From NCBI GenBank assembly GCA_964611525.1, contig CAZTAL010000131.1:1-64000 (forward strand): a stretch of DNA of 64,000 bases, given 5' to 3'. Each line of letters starts with the position of its first letter. The stretch's first letter is position 1. The stretch comes from JAAYJR01 sp964611525 (GTDB lineage: Bacteria > Bacteroidota > Bacteroidia > Bacteroidales > Prolixibacteraceae). Below, in pieces: positions 1-7,958 of this stretch. Below the pieces are notes generated by a model, which worked only from the letters and a program-made list of their open reading frames with translations, searched no databases and was not told the DNA's origin. Made by a program: the position numbers and the translations under genes.

Positions 1-672
1 CTCAGAAGTATCACGATGACCGTCTGTACGGTTATGATTTACCGAAGCAAAAATACTGAAAGGGCCCTCCTTAAAACCCCCGCTGGCCATATATTTCTGT
101 GTATTATAAGAACCATAAGACAACCTTGCATTTCCGGAAAAACCATTTTCCTTTTGCTTTTTTGTAATAATATTTATTGCTCCTGCCATGGCATTTGATC
201 CATAAATAATTGAAGCGGGACCTCTTATTACTTCTACCTTTTCAACATCAGAAGAAACATAAGCATCAGGCAGAGGATGTCCGAAAATACCCTGAAATTG
301 CGGATGACCATCAATCAAAACAAGAATTTGAGTGTTAGGGGCAGTACCACCCACTCCCCGCATATTTATCTGACCCGCTGAACCGGTTGCAACACCAAAC
401 CCTGTAACACCTCTTTCTGTAACGAACATTCCTGGGATACGATGACTTAAAACAGGTAAAACAGCAGACTCATTACTAAGTTCAATTTCTGTTCTTGTAA
501 CTGAAGAAACTGTTAATGGTACATTTTTCCGGGAAACTTCAACCCTTGATGCTGTTACAACAACTTCTTCAATCTGAATTGTATCTTTTACAGATTCCTG
601 GGAATTACCTGAAATAGCCATGGAAATAATTAATGACAGTGTCAATAATCCTTTAAATTGAGTATTTTTCAT
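1..672 (-). CDS. TonB-dependent outer-membrane receptor, N-terminal part
   Basis: Only the first 224 codons lie in the window; the gene runs off the left edge, so the beta-barrel is missing. The start is the ATG at 672. Residues 1-25 form a signal peptide ending near NSQ. A TonB-box-like segment follows (EEVVVTASR, about 35-43), then a plug domain with the usual signatures (VEVIRGPASIIYGSNAMAGA and INIITKK). Such receptors import scarce ligands (metal chelates, cobalamin, glycans) across the outer membrane using TonB energy. The ligand cannot be read from the plug. There is no SusC-type N-terminal carboxypeptidase-like domain, which argues against a SusCD glycan importer. It lies 51 bp downstream of a NikR-like regulator and shares its repeat motif, so it is probably that regulator's target. 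Confidence 0.9.
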   Translation of the reverse strand, partial: MKNTQFKGLLTLSLIISMAISGNSQESVKDTIQIEEVVVTASRVEVSRKNVPLTVSSVTRTEIELSNESAVLPVLSHRIPGMFVTERGVTGFGVATGSAGQINMRGVGGTAPNTQILVLIDGHPQFQGIFGHPLPDAYVSSDVEKVEVIRGPASIIYGSNAMAGAINIITKKQKENGFSGNARLSYGSYNTQKYMASGGFKEGPFSIFASVNHNRTDGHRDTSE

Positions 673-679
673 AATATTA

Positions 680-707
680 ATGTTACTAATTTTAAAAATC
701 GTGTTAC
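680..707 (-). promoter_or_regulatory. Candidate operator before the TonB receptor (spaced direct repeat)
   Basis: On the plus strand, ATGTTAC at 680-686 and GTGTTAC at 701-707 are two copies of one heptamer in the same orientation, 21 bp apart start to start. Read in the gene direction this is GTAACAC-N14-GTAACAT, ending 7 bp before the receptor start codon. The same arrangement occurs before the nikR-like gene. Binding by that regulator is inferred. Confidence 0.5.
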
Positions 708-723
708 CCTATAAATAAAAAAA

Positions 724-1125
724 TTATTTTGCTTTACTCATCACAATTTTACCATGTTGAATACCTTTAATGCTGATTAGCTTTTCCGATATCTCCGTCA
801 ATTTTCTGGAAGGGCCTTTAAGAGCAATAAGTTGCATGTAATTTTCATCATTAAGATAGAATCCCTGAACTGAAAGGACAAAATTCCGGTATTCAAACTG
901 AATTTCAGATGATTTCATAAAAATATCTGCCTTATCATGATTGAAAACCAGCGTCAGCGCCCCTGCAACAATATTATCGCATTTCCATTTTTTTTCAACC
1001 AGATTTTTTTCAATCAGATGCCTCAGAGCTTGTGAACGATTTGCAAAACGGTTATCGTCAACATATTCATCTAAAGCTTCCAGCAAATCCTTATCAAGCG
1101 AAACCCCAAATCTTACAACCGACAT
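724..1125 (-). CDS. NikR-family ribbon-helix-helix regulator lacking nickel ligands
   Basis: The 133-residue protein has the NikR layout: an N-terminal ribbon-helix-helix DNA-binding domain (about 2-45, with VRFGVSLDKDLLEALDEY and NRSQALRHLI) and a C-terminal ACT-like regulatory domain (about 52-130, with IALKG and GIQHGKIV). It aligns without gaps to E. coli NikR as I recall that sequence, at an offset of one. The four high-affinity nickel ligands His76, His87, His89 and Cys95 fall on Phe77, Gly88, Tyr90 and Tyr96, so the classical square-planar site is gone. It is therefore probably not a nickel sensor, although the fold and DNA-binding part look intact. It precedes a TonB receptor on the same strand and likely controls it and itself. 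Confidence 0.85.
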   Translation of the reverse strand: MSVVRFGVSLDKDLLEALDEYVDDNRFANRSQALRHLIEKNLVEKKWKCDNIVAGALTLVFNHDKADIFMKSSEIQFEYRNFVLSVQGFYLNDENYMQLIALKGPSRKLTEISEKLISIKGIQHGKIVMSKAK

Positions 1126-1126
1126 A

Positions 1127-1165
1127 GTGTTACATAATTACTAATTCGTGTTACGAAAATGCAAA
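1127..1165 (-). promoter_or_regulatory. nikR-like gene promoter with overlapping operator repeats
   Basis: GTGTTAC occurs at 1127-1133 and 1148-1154 (plus-strand reading), again 21 bp apart. In the gene direction a TTTG (1165-1162) and TAATTATG (1140-1133) match the Bacteroidota -33/-7 boxes with a 21-bp spacer. One repeat lies in the spacer and the other abuts the -7 box, as expected of a repressor site. Transcription would then start at or within a few bases of the start codon at 1125. Promoter and operator roles are inferred from position. Confidence 0.45.
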
Positions 1166-1220
1166 AAAAAATTTATAATTAATAATTTTTTATAACTATT
1201 TTTCAGATATTGATTGGTTT

Positions 1221-1284
1221 AGTCTGGTCTAAAATGGCACTTCGTGCCTTTAATAAACAAATTTGTAAAATTGATTAAATTGAT
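1221..1284 (+). repeat. Dispersed intergenic repeat R1, copy 1
   Basis: This segment of about 64 bp has a palindromic core, GGCAC-TTC-GTGCC (1236-1248), preceded by AGTCTGGTCTAAAAT and followed by an AT-rich tail. It aligns along most of its length with the reverse strand of 42208-42273, including the tail pattern AAATT-N3-AAAATT-NAT-NAAA-NTGAT. It lies between the yhbP-like gene and the nikR-like gene, and its hairpin could also act as a weak terminator. Confidence 0.55.
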
Positions 1285-1405
1285 AATAAATTAGTTACAA
1301 AAAGACAAGAGGGTTTTGTAAATAATAAAAATTTTAGTTTTTATACTGCACTTATTGGTTGAAGTTAAATTCGAATAGCTTTTCAAATATATATAAAATA
1401 CATAT

Positions 1406-1843
1406 TTATTCATCTTTATCTGCCGTCCAAATCAATTTCTTACCGAATCCTAACCGGTTATCAGTCATTTTGATATAATTTATCTTAACTGTCCAAAGTG
1501 TTGTATTCATTAACACTGCATAAGGAAAGCGTTTCAGGTATGCATTTTTGATTTTTGACTTCATTTTTTTTGCCGGCAAAGTCATTATACCCTGAAACTG
1601 TATTCCCCGGATTTTGCCAATCAGATTTGTTTCAAGTGCTATACTACCGGCAACAAATTGATTTTTAATTGCATCCTTAACGTGTTTGGTATCATTATCA
1701 GACGTAAATACGAAACAATTTTCATCCCGGATATAAGCATAAAAACAACTTGCACACCACGGCTTATTCTCCGTACAGGTAGCCAGGTTAAGAACATGAT
1801 GCCGGTTAATAAACCTAACAATCCGTTTTTCAGGCAAATTCAT
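1406..1843 (-). CDS. YhbP/UPF0306-family pyridoxamine 5'-phosphate oxidase-like protein
   Basis: The 145-residue protein matches the E. coli YhbP (UPF0306) family from end to end. Hallmarks are the N-terminal helix with HHVLNLAT, then KPWCASCFYAY, the segment DNDTKHV, IRGIQFQG in the middle, and LGFGKKLIW near the C-terminus. The fold is the FMN-binding split barrel, but no substrate is established for this family. The length is close to the family norm. The gene stands alone, with about 280 bp of non-coding DNA on its downstream side containing repeat R1. Confidence 0.85.
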   Translation of the reverse strand: MNLPEKRIVRFINRHHVLNLATCTENKPWCASCFYAYIRDENCFVFTSDNDTKHVKDAIKNQFVAGSIALETNLIGKIRGIQFQGIMTLPAKKMKSKIKNAYLKRFPYAVLMNTTLWTVKINYIKMTDNRLGFGKKLIWTADKDE

Positions 1844-1960
1844 ATATAAAATATCCTTAGGGAAAAGGCTACTTTAAAAAATTTTTCTATCTGTAACCCT
1901 TATTTTTAAAACATTCTATAATTATCTGTAAATAAAATAATTAAAACTATAAGGACTGCT

Positions 1961-2000
1961 GTAACGCAATCATTGGACTCTATGAACAGACTCATGGATA
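1961..2000 (+). repeat. Dispersed intergenic repeat R2, copy A
   Basis: The segment begins GTAACGCAATCATTGGACTC and continues to AACAGACTCATGG. It aligns with copies at 5946, 42337, 39801 (left half only) and 54250 (right half, weaker). The shared pattern is TAACGCAGTCAGC, then GATTTTAT, then AACAGACTC. It lies just past the 3' end of the ROK kinase gene. Confidence 0.5.
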
Positions 2001-2044
2001 AAGATGTAGTAAAACAATCTCTTAACCTCTGAACCAGAAAAATT

Positions 2045-3022
2045 TTAATTTTCCAATTCTTTCCAAACCAGGGCGCTTGCACCTACAATTGCCGCATCGC
2101 CCGGTTTTAATTCTGAAGAGAGGATTTTAATTTTATTTTTAAATATCGGTAAAAGATATTTTTCCATACTTTTTTTTGTCGGTTCAAAAATTAAATCACC
2201 TGCTGCAGTTACCCCGCCAAAAAGAAAAATGGCCTCGGGACTCAGATGGTGAACAGTATCTGCAAGTCCCTGACCCAACCATTCACCAGTTTTTTCGAAC
2301 ACCTTCAAAGCAATCACATCTCCCTTTTTGGCTGCTTCATAAATCATTTTCGAATCAAGTTCATTATAAGATTTATCAGCAAGAATACTATCGGTTGCAT
2401 TGTAATGTGCAAGAAGTTCAAATGCAGTACGCTTCATTCCCGTTGCGGAACAATAAGCCTCAAGATGACCAAGTGAGGTACACCCGCAAAGTCGTCCATT
2501 GGGTACTAATGTCGTATGTCCGCACTCCCCTGCAAAACCATCATGACCATATACAAGTTCCCCATTAACAACTAATCCGCTTCCGACACCGGTACCTAAA
2601 GTGAACAATACAAAATTCTTCATCTCTTTGGCACCTCCGTAGATCATTTCACCTATAGCAGCGGCATTGGCATCATTAGTTAATACAAGAGCATCAAGTC
2701 CGGGAAAATGACCACTAAGCATTTCAACAAAATGAACTACTCCCTTGAAGGAAAGATTTGGTGCGTATTCAATAGTTCCATTATAATAATTCCCATTTGG
2801 TGCACCTATTCCAATGCCCAATATTTTAAGATCTTTGTTTTGCTCAGTTAATGAACTTATCATTTTTTTTATGGCATCAGCCAAATGAGTAATATATCGG
2901 TTAATATTACCATGTCGCGGAGTAGGTATATTATCTTTAACAATAACATTACCTTCAGGATCCACTGCTCCAAAGGCAGTGTTAGTTCCCCCGACATCAA
3001 CGCCAATTGCAATTTTTTTCAT
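2045..3022 (-). CDS. ROK-family sugar kinase (glucokinase-like)
   Basis: The 325-residue protein begins with the ROK ATP-binding loop (IGVDVGGTNTAFG, 6-18). It has the catalytic segment TNDANAAAIGE with Asp117 as the likely base, the GTGVGSGLV phosphate loop near 143-151, and the zinc motif region (GECGHT 165-170, CGC at 179-181). The usual ROK zinc motif is CxCGxxGCxE; here it reads CGCTSLGHLE, so the third cysteine is His186, which could still bind zinc. There is no N-terminal helix-turn-helix, so it is a kinase rather than a repressor. The substrate is probably glucose or another hexose, perhaps an amino sugar given the nag cluster nearby. It is divergent from the yidD-znu operon. Confidence 0.88.
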   Translation of the reverse strand: MKKIAIGVDVGGTNTAFGAVDPEGNVIVKDNIPTPRHGNINRYITHLADAIKKMISSLTEQNKDLKILGIGIGAPNGNYYNGTIEYAPNLSFKGVVHFVEMLSGHFPGLDALVLTNDANAAAIGEMIYGGAKEMKNFVLFTLGTGVGSGLVVNGELVYGHDGFAGECGHTTLVPNGRLCGCTSLGHLEAYCSATGMKRTAFELLAHYNATDSILADKSYNELDSKMIYEAAKKGDVIALKVFEKTGEWLGQGLADTVHHLSPEAIFLFGGVTAAGDLIFEPTKKSMEKYLLPIFKNKIKILSSELKPGDAAIVGASALVWKELEN

Positions 3023-3239
3023 CTATTTAAATTTTTTATAATTATTTGTAAAAATATTATTGTATCCCAATCGAACTTCATAAATTAAATACTGTTTTAT
3101 GACAAAAAGCAAATTTAAAAATATTGTGGAATCCTACCGGCTAAATATCAAATTTTGATTTAATTTATTCTTAATAAAAACAATAAAAAATTATATTCAT
3201 TATTTTTACAAAAATTTAGGTAAAATACTTGCAACAAAT

Positions 3240-4388
3240 ATGAATCGTGTGGGGAAAAAGACTTTAAAAGCTATTGGATGGATATTGTTGATACCCGTCT
3301 ACTTTTATAAATATGCCATATCTCCTTTGACACTTGCATCATGCAGGTACGAACCTTCTTGCTCTGAATATGCCATTAAAGCAATAAAAACACACGGCCC
3401 TCTCAGAGGTTTTTGGCTTGCATTAAAAAGAATTTCCAGATGTCATCCGTGGGGTGGGCATGGTTATGACCCCGTCCCCTCAAAAAAAAATAATAAAATA
3501 TCTCCTGATACCATGAAAAAAATAATTATAATTATTACAATCCTAACATTAAATTTTTCCTGTAATTATAAACAGAAAGAATCTACAGATAATAATAAAC
3601 AGGCAATAACTGTAAGCATTCTGCCACAAAGTACATTTGTGCAGGAAATTGCAGGAAATGATTTTAAAGTGAACGTATTGATACCACCCGGAGCGAGTCC
3701 GGCTGTATATACTCTTTTACCTTCACAACTTAAGGATATAAACCAATCTAAAGTATGGTTCCGTATTGGCCATATTGGATTCGAACAATCATGGAAAGAA
3801 AAAATTCAACAGGCCAACAAAAAAATGAAGGTTGTAGATCTTTCGGAAGGATTGGATCTCATTTCCACGGAAAATGTCAAAAATAAGGATAACAAACATA
3901 AAAAGGGATTTGATCCCCATATCTGGATGTCCCCCACTCTGGTAAAACAAATGTGCCTTAAAATTACAAAAACACTATCACAGCTTAATCCTGAGAAAAA
4001 GGCTATCTACAACGCCAATTACATAAAATTTATAAAAAAAATTGAAATTCTTGATCAAAAGATAAAGAATGCCCTCAAAGATTACAAAGGAGAACAGATT
4101 ATAACCTATCATCCCAGTCTATCCTATTATGCAAGGGATTACGGACTTATACAACATTCACTTGAACCAGGTGGAAAAGAGCCTACACCACAGCATATGG
4201 CGGAAGTAATAAGAATAGCAAAGAAAGAAAATATTAAAATAATCTATATTCAAAGTGATTTCGACCGTGAGCATGCCCGTGTATTTGCTGAAGAAGTTGA
4301 TGGAAAAATTATTGAAATATGGCCACTTGATCCTGAATGGACTGAAAATTTAATGGAAATTACAAATATTCTTATCAAACATTTTTAA
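3240..4388 (+). CDS. YidD domain fused in frame to a ZnuA-type metal-binding lipoprotein
   Basis: Residues 1-80 are a complete YidD (membrane protein insertion factor): an N-terminal hydrophobic helix, CRYEPSCSEYA (Cys35, Cys41), CHPWGGHGYDPVP (Cys68). The frame then runs on into a separate-looking lipoprotein: an internal Met92 (ATG at 3513), a hydrophobic stretch ending at Cys108, and a cluster A-I substrate-binding domain (about 122-382). That domain retains two metal-site histidines (His227 in FDPHIW, His291 in TYHPSLSYY), but the first site has Ala155 in GASPAVY where His is usual. The junction is an A9 run at 3482-3490; one more A would stop YidD at TAA, one fewer would end it at a TGA overlapping the internal ATG. 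So this may be two genes, a slippage product, or a true fusion. The stop overlaps the znuC start by 1 nt. Confidence 0.85.
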   Translation: MNRVGKKTLKAIGWILLIPVYFYKYAISPLTLASCRYEPSCSEYAIKAIKTHGPLRGFWLALKRISRCHPWGGHGYDPVPSKKNNKISPDTMKKIIIIITILTLNFSCNYKQKESTDNNKQAITVSILPQSTFVQEIAGNDFKVNVLIPPGASPAVYTLLPSQLKDINQSKVWFRIGHIGFEQSWKEKIQQANKKMKVVDLSEGLDLISTENVKNKDNKHKKGFDPHIWMSPTLVKQMCLKITKTLSQLNPEKKAIYNANYIKFIKKIEILDQKIKNALKDYKGEQIITYHPSLSYYARDYGLIQHSLEPGGKEPTPQHMAEVIRIAKKENIKIIYIQSDFDREHARVFAEEVDGKIIEIWPLDPEWTENLMEITNILIKHF

Positions 4389-5134
4389 TGGATGAATTAA
4401 TCAAAATAGAAAATTTAACTGTTGGCTACGACAAAAATCCTGTATTACACAACGTAAACCTGAAAATTTTTGAAAAAGATTTTCTGGGAGTGATCGGACC
4501 TAACGGCGGAGGGAAAACAACACTCTTAAAAGCCATGCTGGGATTACTAAAACCAATGACTGGTAAAATAAAATTCAGGGATGATATAAAAAAAAAGAAG
4601 AAGCCTTTCGGATATCTACCCCAGGTAAAACACATCGATAAAAATTTTCCCATCACTGTATTTGAAGTTGTGCGATCAGGATCTTTAATGCAAAGTTCTC
4701 CAGAAATGACCAATTCAGAATTATTACACAATATAGAGGAATTGCTTCTTGAAATGGGAATACAGGATATAAAGAACAAAGCAATTGGTGAACTGTCGGG
4801 CGGACAAATGCAGCGTGTTTTTCTATGCAGGGCACTTCTTGGTAATCCTAAAATTCTGATGCTGGATGAACCTGATACTTTTGTGGATAATCGCTTCGAA
4901 GGTGAATTGTATAAAAAATTACAACAATTGAATAAAAAAATGGCTATCATATTAGTCTCCCATGATATTGGCACTATTTCGGGTTATGTAAAAGCTATTG
5001 CCTGTGTTAACATGAATCTGCACTATCATTCTGACAATATTATAACTCAAGATGAACTAAGTAGTTACATGTGCCCGATAAAAATAATTACACATGACAA
5101 CATTCCCCATACCATATTAAAACCCCACAAATAA
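4388..5134 (+). CDS. znuC: Zinc/manganese-type ABC transporter ATP-binding protein
   Basis: The 248-residue ATPase has Walker A GPNGGGKTT (37-45), a Q-loop near GYLPQVKH, the ABC signature LSGGQMQRV (from 136), Walker B with Asp160-Glu161 in MLDEPD, and the switch histidine in VSHD. Sequence style and neighbours place it with the ZnuC/MntB family. It starts at an ATG overlapping the preceding stop (TAATG) and lies 1 bp before the permease, so the three genes should be translationally coupled. Zinc is the most likely substrate, but manganese or iron cannot be excluded. Confidence 0.9.
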   Translation: MDELIKIENLTVGYDKNPVLHNVNLKIFEKDFLGVIGPNGGGKTTLLKAMLGLLKPMTGKIKFRDDIKKKKKPFGYLPQVKHIDKNFPITVFEVVRSGSLMQSSPEMTNSELLHNIEELLLEMGIQDIKNKAIGELSGGQMQRVFLCRALLGNPKILMLDEPDTFVDNRFEGELYKKLQQLNKKMAIILVSHDIGTISGYVKAIACVNMNLHYHSDNIITQDELSSYMCPIKIITHDNIPHTILKPHK

Positions 5135-5135
5135 A

Positions 5136-5945
5136 ATGAATGACTTTGTTGTACTTTTTAGTTACGATTTTATTATAAAAGCCTTTTTGGCAGCTATTTT
5201 CGCAAGTATATCCTGCGGCATAATAGGAACATATATTGTTGCCCGGCGTATCGTTTTCGTGAGTGGCGGTATCACCCACGCTTCTTTCGGAGGTATAGGT
5301 CTCGCATTTTATTTGGGATTCAATCCTCTTATTGGCGCTGTCTCTTTTGCTGTTATGTCGGCACTGGGAATACAATTCTTTACAAAAGTGGCAAAAATCC
5401 GCGAAGATTCTTCCATTGCTATATGGTGGTCGCTAGGAATGGCTATGGGAATTATTTTTGTATTCATAACACCGGGATACACTCCTAATTTAATAAGCTA
5501 TCTTTTTGGTAATATTCTGACTGTAACAATGTCCGAATTGTTCTGGATGTTTTTTCTTAATATAGTTTTAATTACATTTTTCTCATTTTATTATAGAAAA
5601 GTCTTATACATAGCATTCGACGAAGAATTTGCAAAGGCAGCAGGGTTGCCTGTTAATCTTTTCAATTACATTACGATTACGCTGATTGCGTTGACAGTAG
5701 TGTTAAATATAAGGGTAGTCGGCATTATATTGATACTTTCGTTACTGACCATTCCACAGGCTACGGCAAATTTATTCACAAAAGACTTTAAAAAACTATT
5801 GATTCTTTCTTCCCTGATCGCATTCATAGGAAGCATTTCAGGACTATTAATCTCTTATTATCTTGATATCCCTTCAGGGGCAACCATAATCTTTACACTG
5901 ATTATTTTATTTGGATTACTAAGATTATATAAACATTTCTTTTAA
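5136..5945 (+). CDS. znuB: Zinc/manganese-type ABC transporter permease
   Basis: The 269-residue polytopic protein of the ABC-3 family has about seven to eight hydrophobic segments, an early ARRIVFVSGGITHASFGGIG region typical of ZnuB/MntC permeases, and the later DEEFAKAAGLPV segment that contacts the ATPase. It is the last gene of the yidD-znuA/znuC/znuB operon. It imports the metal handed over by the lipoprotein. Repeat R2 copy B starts directly at its stop codon. Confidence 0.9.
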   Translation: MNDFVVLFSYDFIIKAFLAAIFASISCGIIGTYIVARRIVFVSGGITHASFGGIGLAFYLGFNPLIGAVSFAVMSALGIQFFTKVAKIREDSSIAIWWSLGMAMGIIFVFITPGYTPNLISYLFGNILTVTMSELFWMFFLNIVLITFFSFYYRKVLYIAFDEEFAKAAGLPVNLFNYITITLIALTVVLNIRVVGIILILSLLTIPQATANLFTKDFKKLLILSSLIAFIGSISGLLISYYLDIPSGATIIFTLIILFGLLRLYKHFF

Positions 5946-5985
5946 ATATAACGAAGCCAGCGGATTTTATAAACAGACTCACAGA
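5946..5985 (+). repeat. Dispersed intergenic repeat R2, copy B
   Basis: The segment ATATAACGAAGCCAGCGGAT continued by TTTATAAACAGACTCACAG lies between the convergent znuB and DUF4954 genes and runs a few bases into the DUF4954 stop. It matches copies A and C over more than 30 bp. Confidence 0.5.
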
Positions 5986-7958
5986 TTATTAATATTTTCA
6001 GACAACTGTAAAAACAACTTTTCAATTTCCTTTGATCTTTTCTGTATACCGGTAATAAAACTGTTTGTTTCATATTTACCACGTATGGCTTCAAAATCAG
6101 CATCCCTTTCGTCTTCATCACCATCAGTACCAAAACCTATCCGGCTGAGTTGGTCAAACTCTTTCCCTGCATCCTTTAAAATGATATTATTAAATTTTAT
6201 CGAACTGTCCTTCCAGTCATTCAGAATATCAGTAAGCACAGATACTGTAATATTACCGATATCTATACCCATTTCGTTTTTTAATACTGCAACACACCAG
6301 GAATAAACTCTTTCATCATACTCATTATAAACATTTTGAAATTCCGTTTGCAAATTTTCAATAGTTTCTAGTTTACCTAAGCTCAATAATTCTATTATAT
6401 TATTAAGTACTTCTTTGTCAATAATCATTCCGGCAAGGTCTAACCATTGATTTTGCTTTGGATTTAAGACTTCCGGTGCAAGTATCTTTCGTACTCCCGT
6501 AATATTTTTAAACTTATGATTAGCAAGTCTGTTTACAAGTTCTCCATAAAGATAAACCTTAATTGCCAAATCGTAATACCTTTTTGATGTTCTTAACATC
6601 AATCTGTTAATATTTACTCCCTTATAATAAACCATCTCTCGGTTTTTCGGGGCAGACTGGTGTAAACTGTTCAGCAACCCCGAACCGGTGATCATTTTCT
6701 GAATCGTATAAGGATTAAATATTTCAAAATTTATCAGATCTGCCTTTCCCTCATCAGTACGTCTGTCCCTTTTGGGCCATTTCTCACTATCACGGGCAGT
6801 ACCCACTGTAAACAGGTTCATTGCCGGTGTCAGTATACTTTTCCCATTTTCTACGGAAATATATGAAAAAGGAAAATCTGAGGTATCAAAATTTCCGTCA
6901 TGTTTATCCATTACTACCGAAAAAGCTCCGATACGGCATGGCCAGAGCAAATAAGAAAAAGATCCGGTTTTAGAGCCTCTTTCCACTATACCCTGATGAA
7001 CAGGGCCAAGTTTATACATATGATTGCTCTGGTTAGTGCCACTTCCCGCATTGTAAAAAGAAAACAGTCCGGCTATCAATAATGTTAATTTATGATGTGT
7101 CACAGAATATGGACCTGCAAAAATACTACAAGCTTCACCGTGGTAAGCTTCGCAATTTGCAAAAAAGGCTGAATTTTCCGATGAAAATTGTTTTCCCATA
7201 TTAACACCCTGTCCGATAAAAGTAGAAGTAAGAATTGCTCCACTGTCAATATTTGAACCGGACAGCACAATGAATTTATCAGCAATAACCCCTTCCCCGA
7301 TAAATACCGGCGCACTTCGGTTACTTTTTATGGTTCCCTCTTCTAACCGTGATGCACCAAATATTATGGAACAGGGACCTATATTGACGTTAATAATTCT
7401 TTGGGAATACAATATTTTAGCCTCTTCACCAATAACACCGATCTCTGATTCTTTTGTACGAACATAATTCGCAACAAGTGATTTTAGTTTTTGTATTAAT
7501 GACTTATTATGCCGATAAACTACAATAAGATAAGCGATCTGTGCTGAAAGCTTGTCAAAAACAGGGAGTTCTCGCCCCCCGCTTTCATTCAAAATATCTA
7601 TTTCATGGCCATTACCGAAAGTCGTTTTACCTGTAACAGACAATATTCCGACATTTTCAATAGCTACATTATCGCCGATAATATAATTAGCTGCACTCCC
7701 CACCTTATTTAAATATACATTATCCCCCACTACACAATCCTGAACATAGCAATCAGTGATGCCAGCCGGTTTAATAATATTGGCATAAACATTTGTTTTA
7801 CCCGAATTTGCACCAAGCTTAACTGCACCAGAAAATTTTACATTCTTTAGCCGGCTGATAAAAAAAGGATCCTTTACTTCCACATTATCCCAGTTATCCG
7901 CTGAACAGCCCCGAAGTTCAAGAATTCTGATTTCCCTTTGTGAAAGACGACGATACAT
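5979..7958 (-). CDS. DUF4954 left-handed beta-helix protein
   Basis: The 659-residue cytosolic protein starts MYRRLSQREIRILE and matches the Bacteroidota DUF4954 family. The middle (about 30-330) is rich in hexapeptide-like turns typical of left-handed beta-helix nucleotidyl or acyl transferases (for example VYLNKVGSAANYIIGDNVAI). The C-terminal third is mostly helical. No signal peptide is seen. The preferred start is the ATG at 7958, which overlaps the nagB stop by one base; a GTG one codon upstream is also possible. Coupling to nagB suggests a job in amino-sugar or nucleotide-sugar metabolism, but the activity is unknown. Confidence 0.82.
   Translation of the reverse strand: MYRRLSQREIRILELRGCSADNWDNVEVKDPFFISRLKNVKFSGAVKLGANSGKTNVYANIIKPAGITDCYVQDCVVGDNVYLNKVGSAANYIIGDNVAIENVGILSVTGKTTFGNGHEIDILNESGGRELPVFDKLSAQIAYLIVVYRHNKSLIQKLKSLVANYVRTKESEIGVIGEEAKILYSQRIINVNIGPCSIIFGASRLEEGTIKSNRSAPVFIGEGVIADKFIVLSGSNIDSGAILTSTFIGQGVNMGKQFSSENSAFFANCEAYHGEACSIFAGPYSVTHHKLTLLIAGLFSFYNAGSGTNQSNHMYKLGPVHQGIVERGSKTGSFSYLLWPCRIGAFSVVMDKHDGNFDTSDFPFSYISVENGKSILTPAMNLFTVGTARDSEKWPKRDRRTDEGKADLINFEIFNPYTIQKMITGSGLLNSLHQSAPKNREMVYYKGVNINRLMLRTSKRYYDLAIKVYLYGELVNRLANHKFKNITGVRKILAPEVLNPKQNQWLDLAGMIIDKEVLNNIIELLSLGKLETIENLQTEFQNVYNEYDERVYSWCVAVLKNEMGIDIGNITVSVLTDILNDWKDSSIKFNNIILKDAGKEFDQLSRIGFGTDGDEDERDADFEAIRGKYETNSFITGIQKRSKEIEKLFLQLSENINNL

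Noticed and set aside
1340..1390. TTCGAAT motif suggesting a tRNA T-loop
   Set aside because: No acceptor, anticodon or D-arm could be folded around it.
4426..4974. A 182-codon minus-strand frame opposite znuC
   Set aside because: It overlaps a complete ABC ATPase with intact motifs and has no features of its own.
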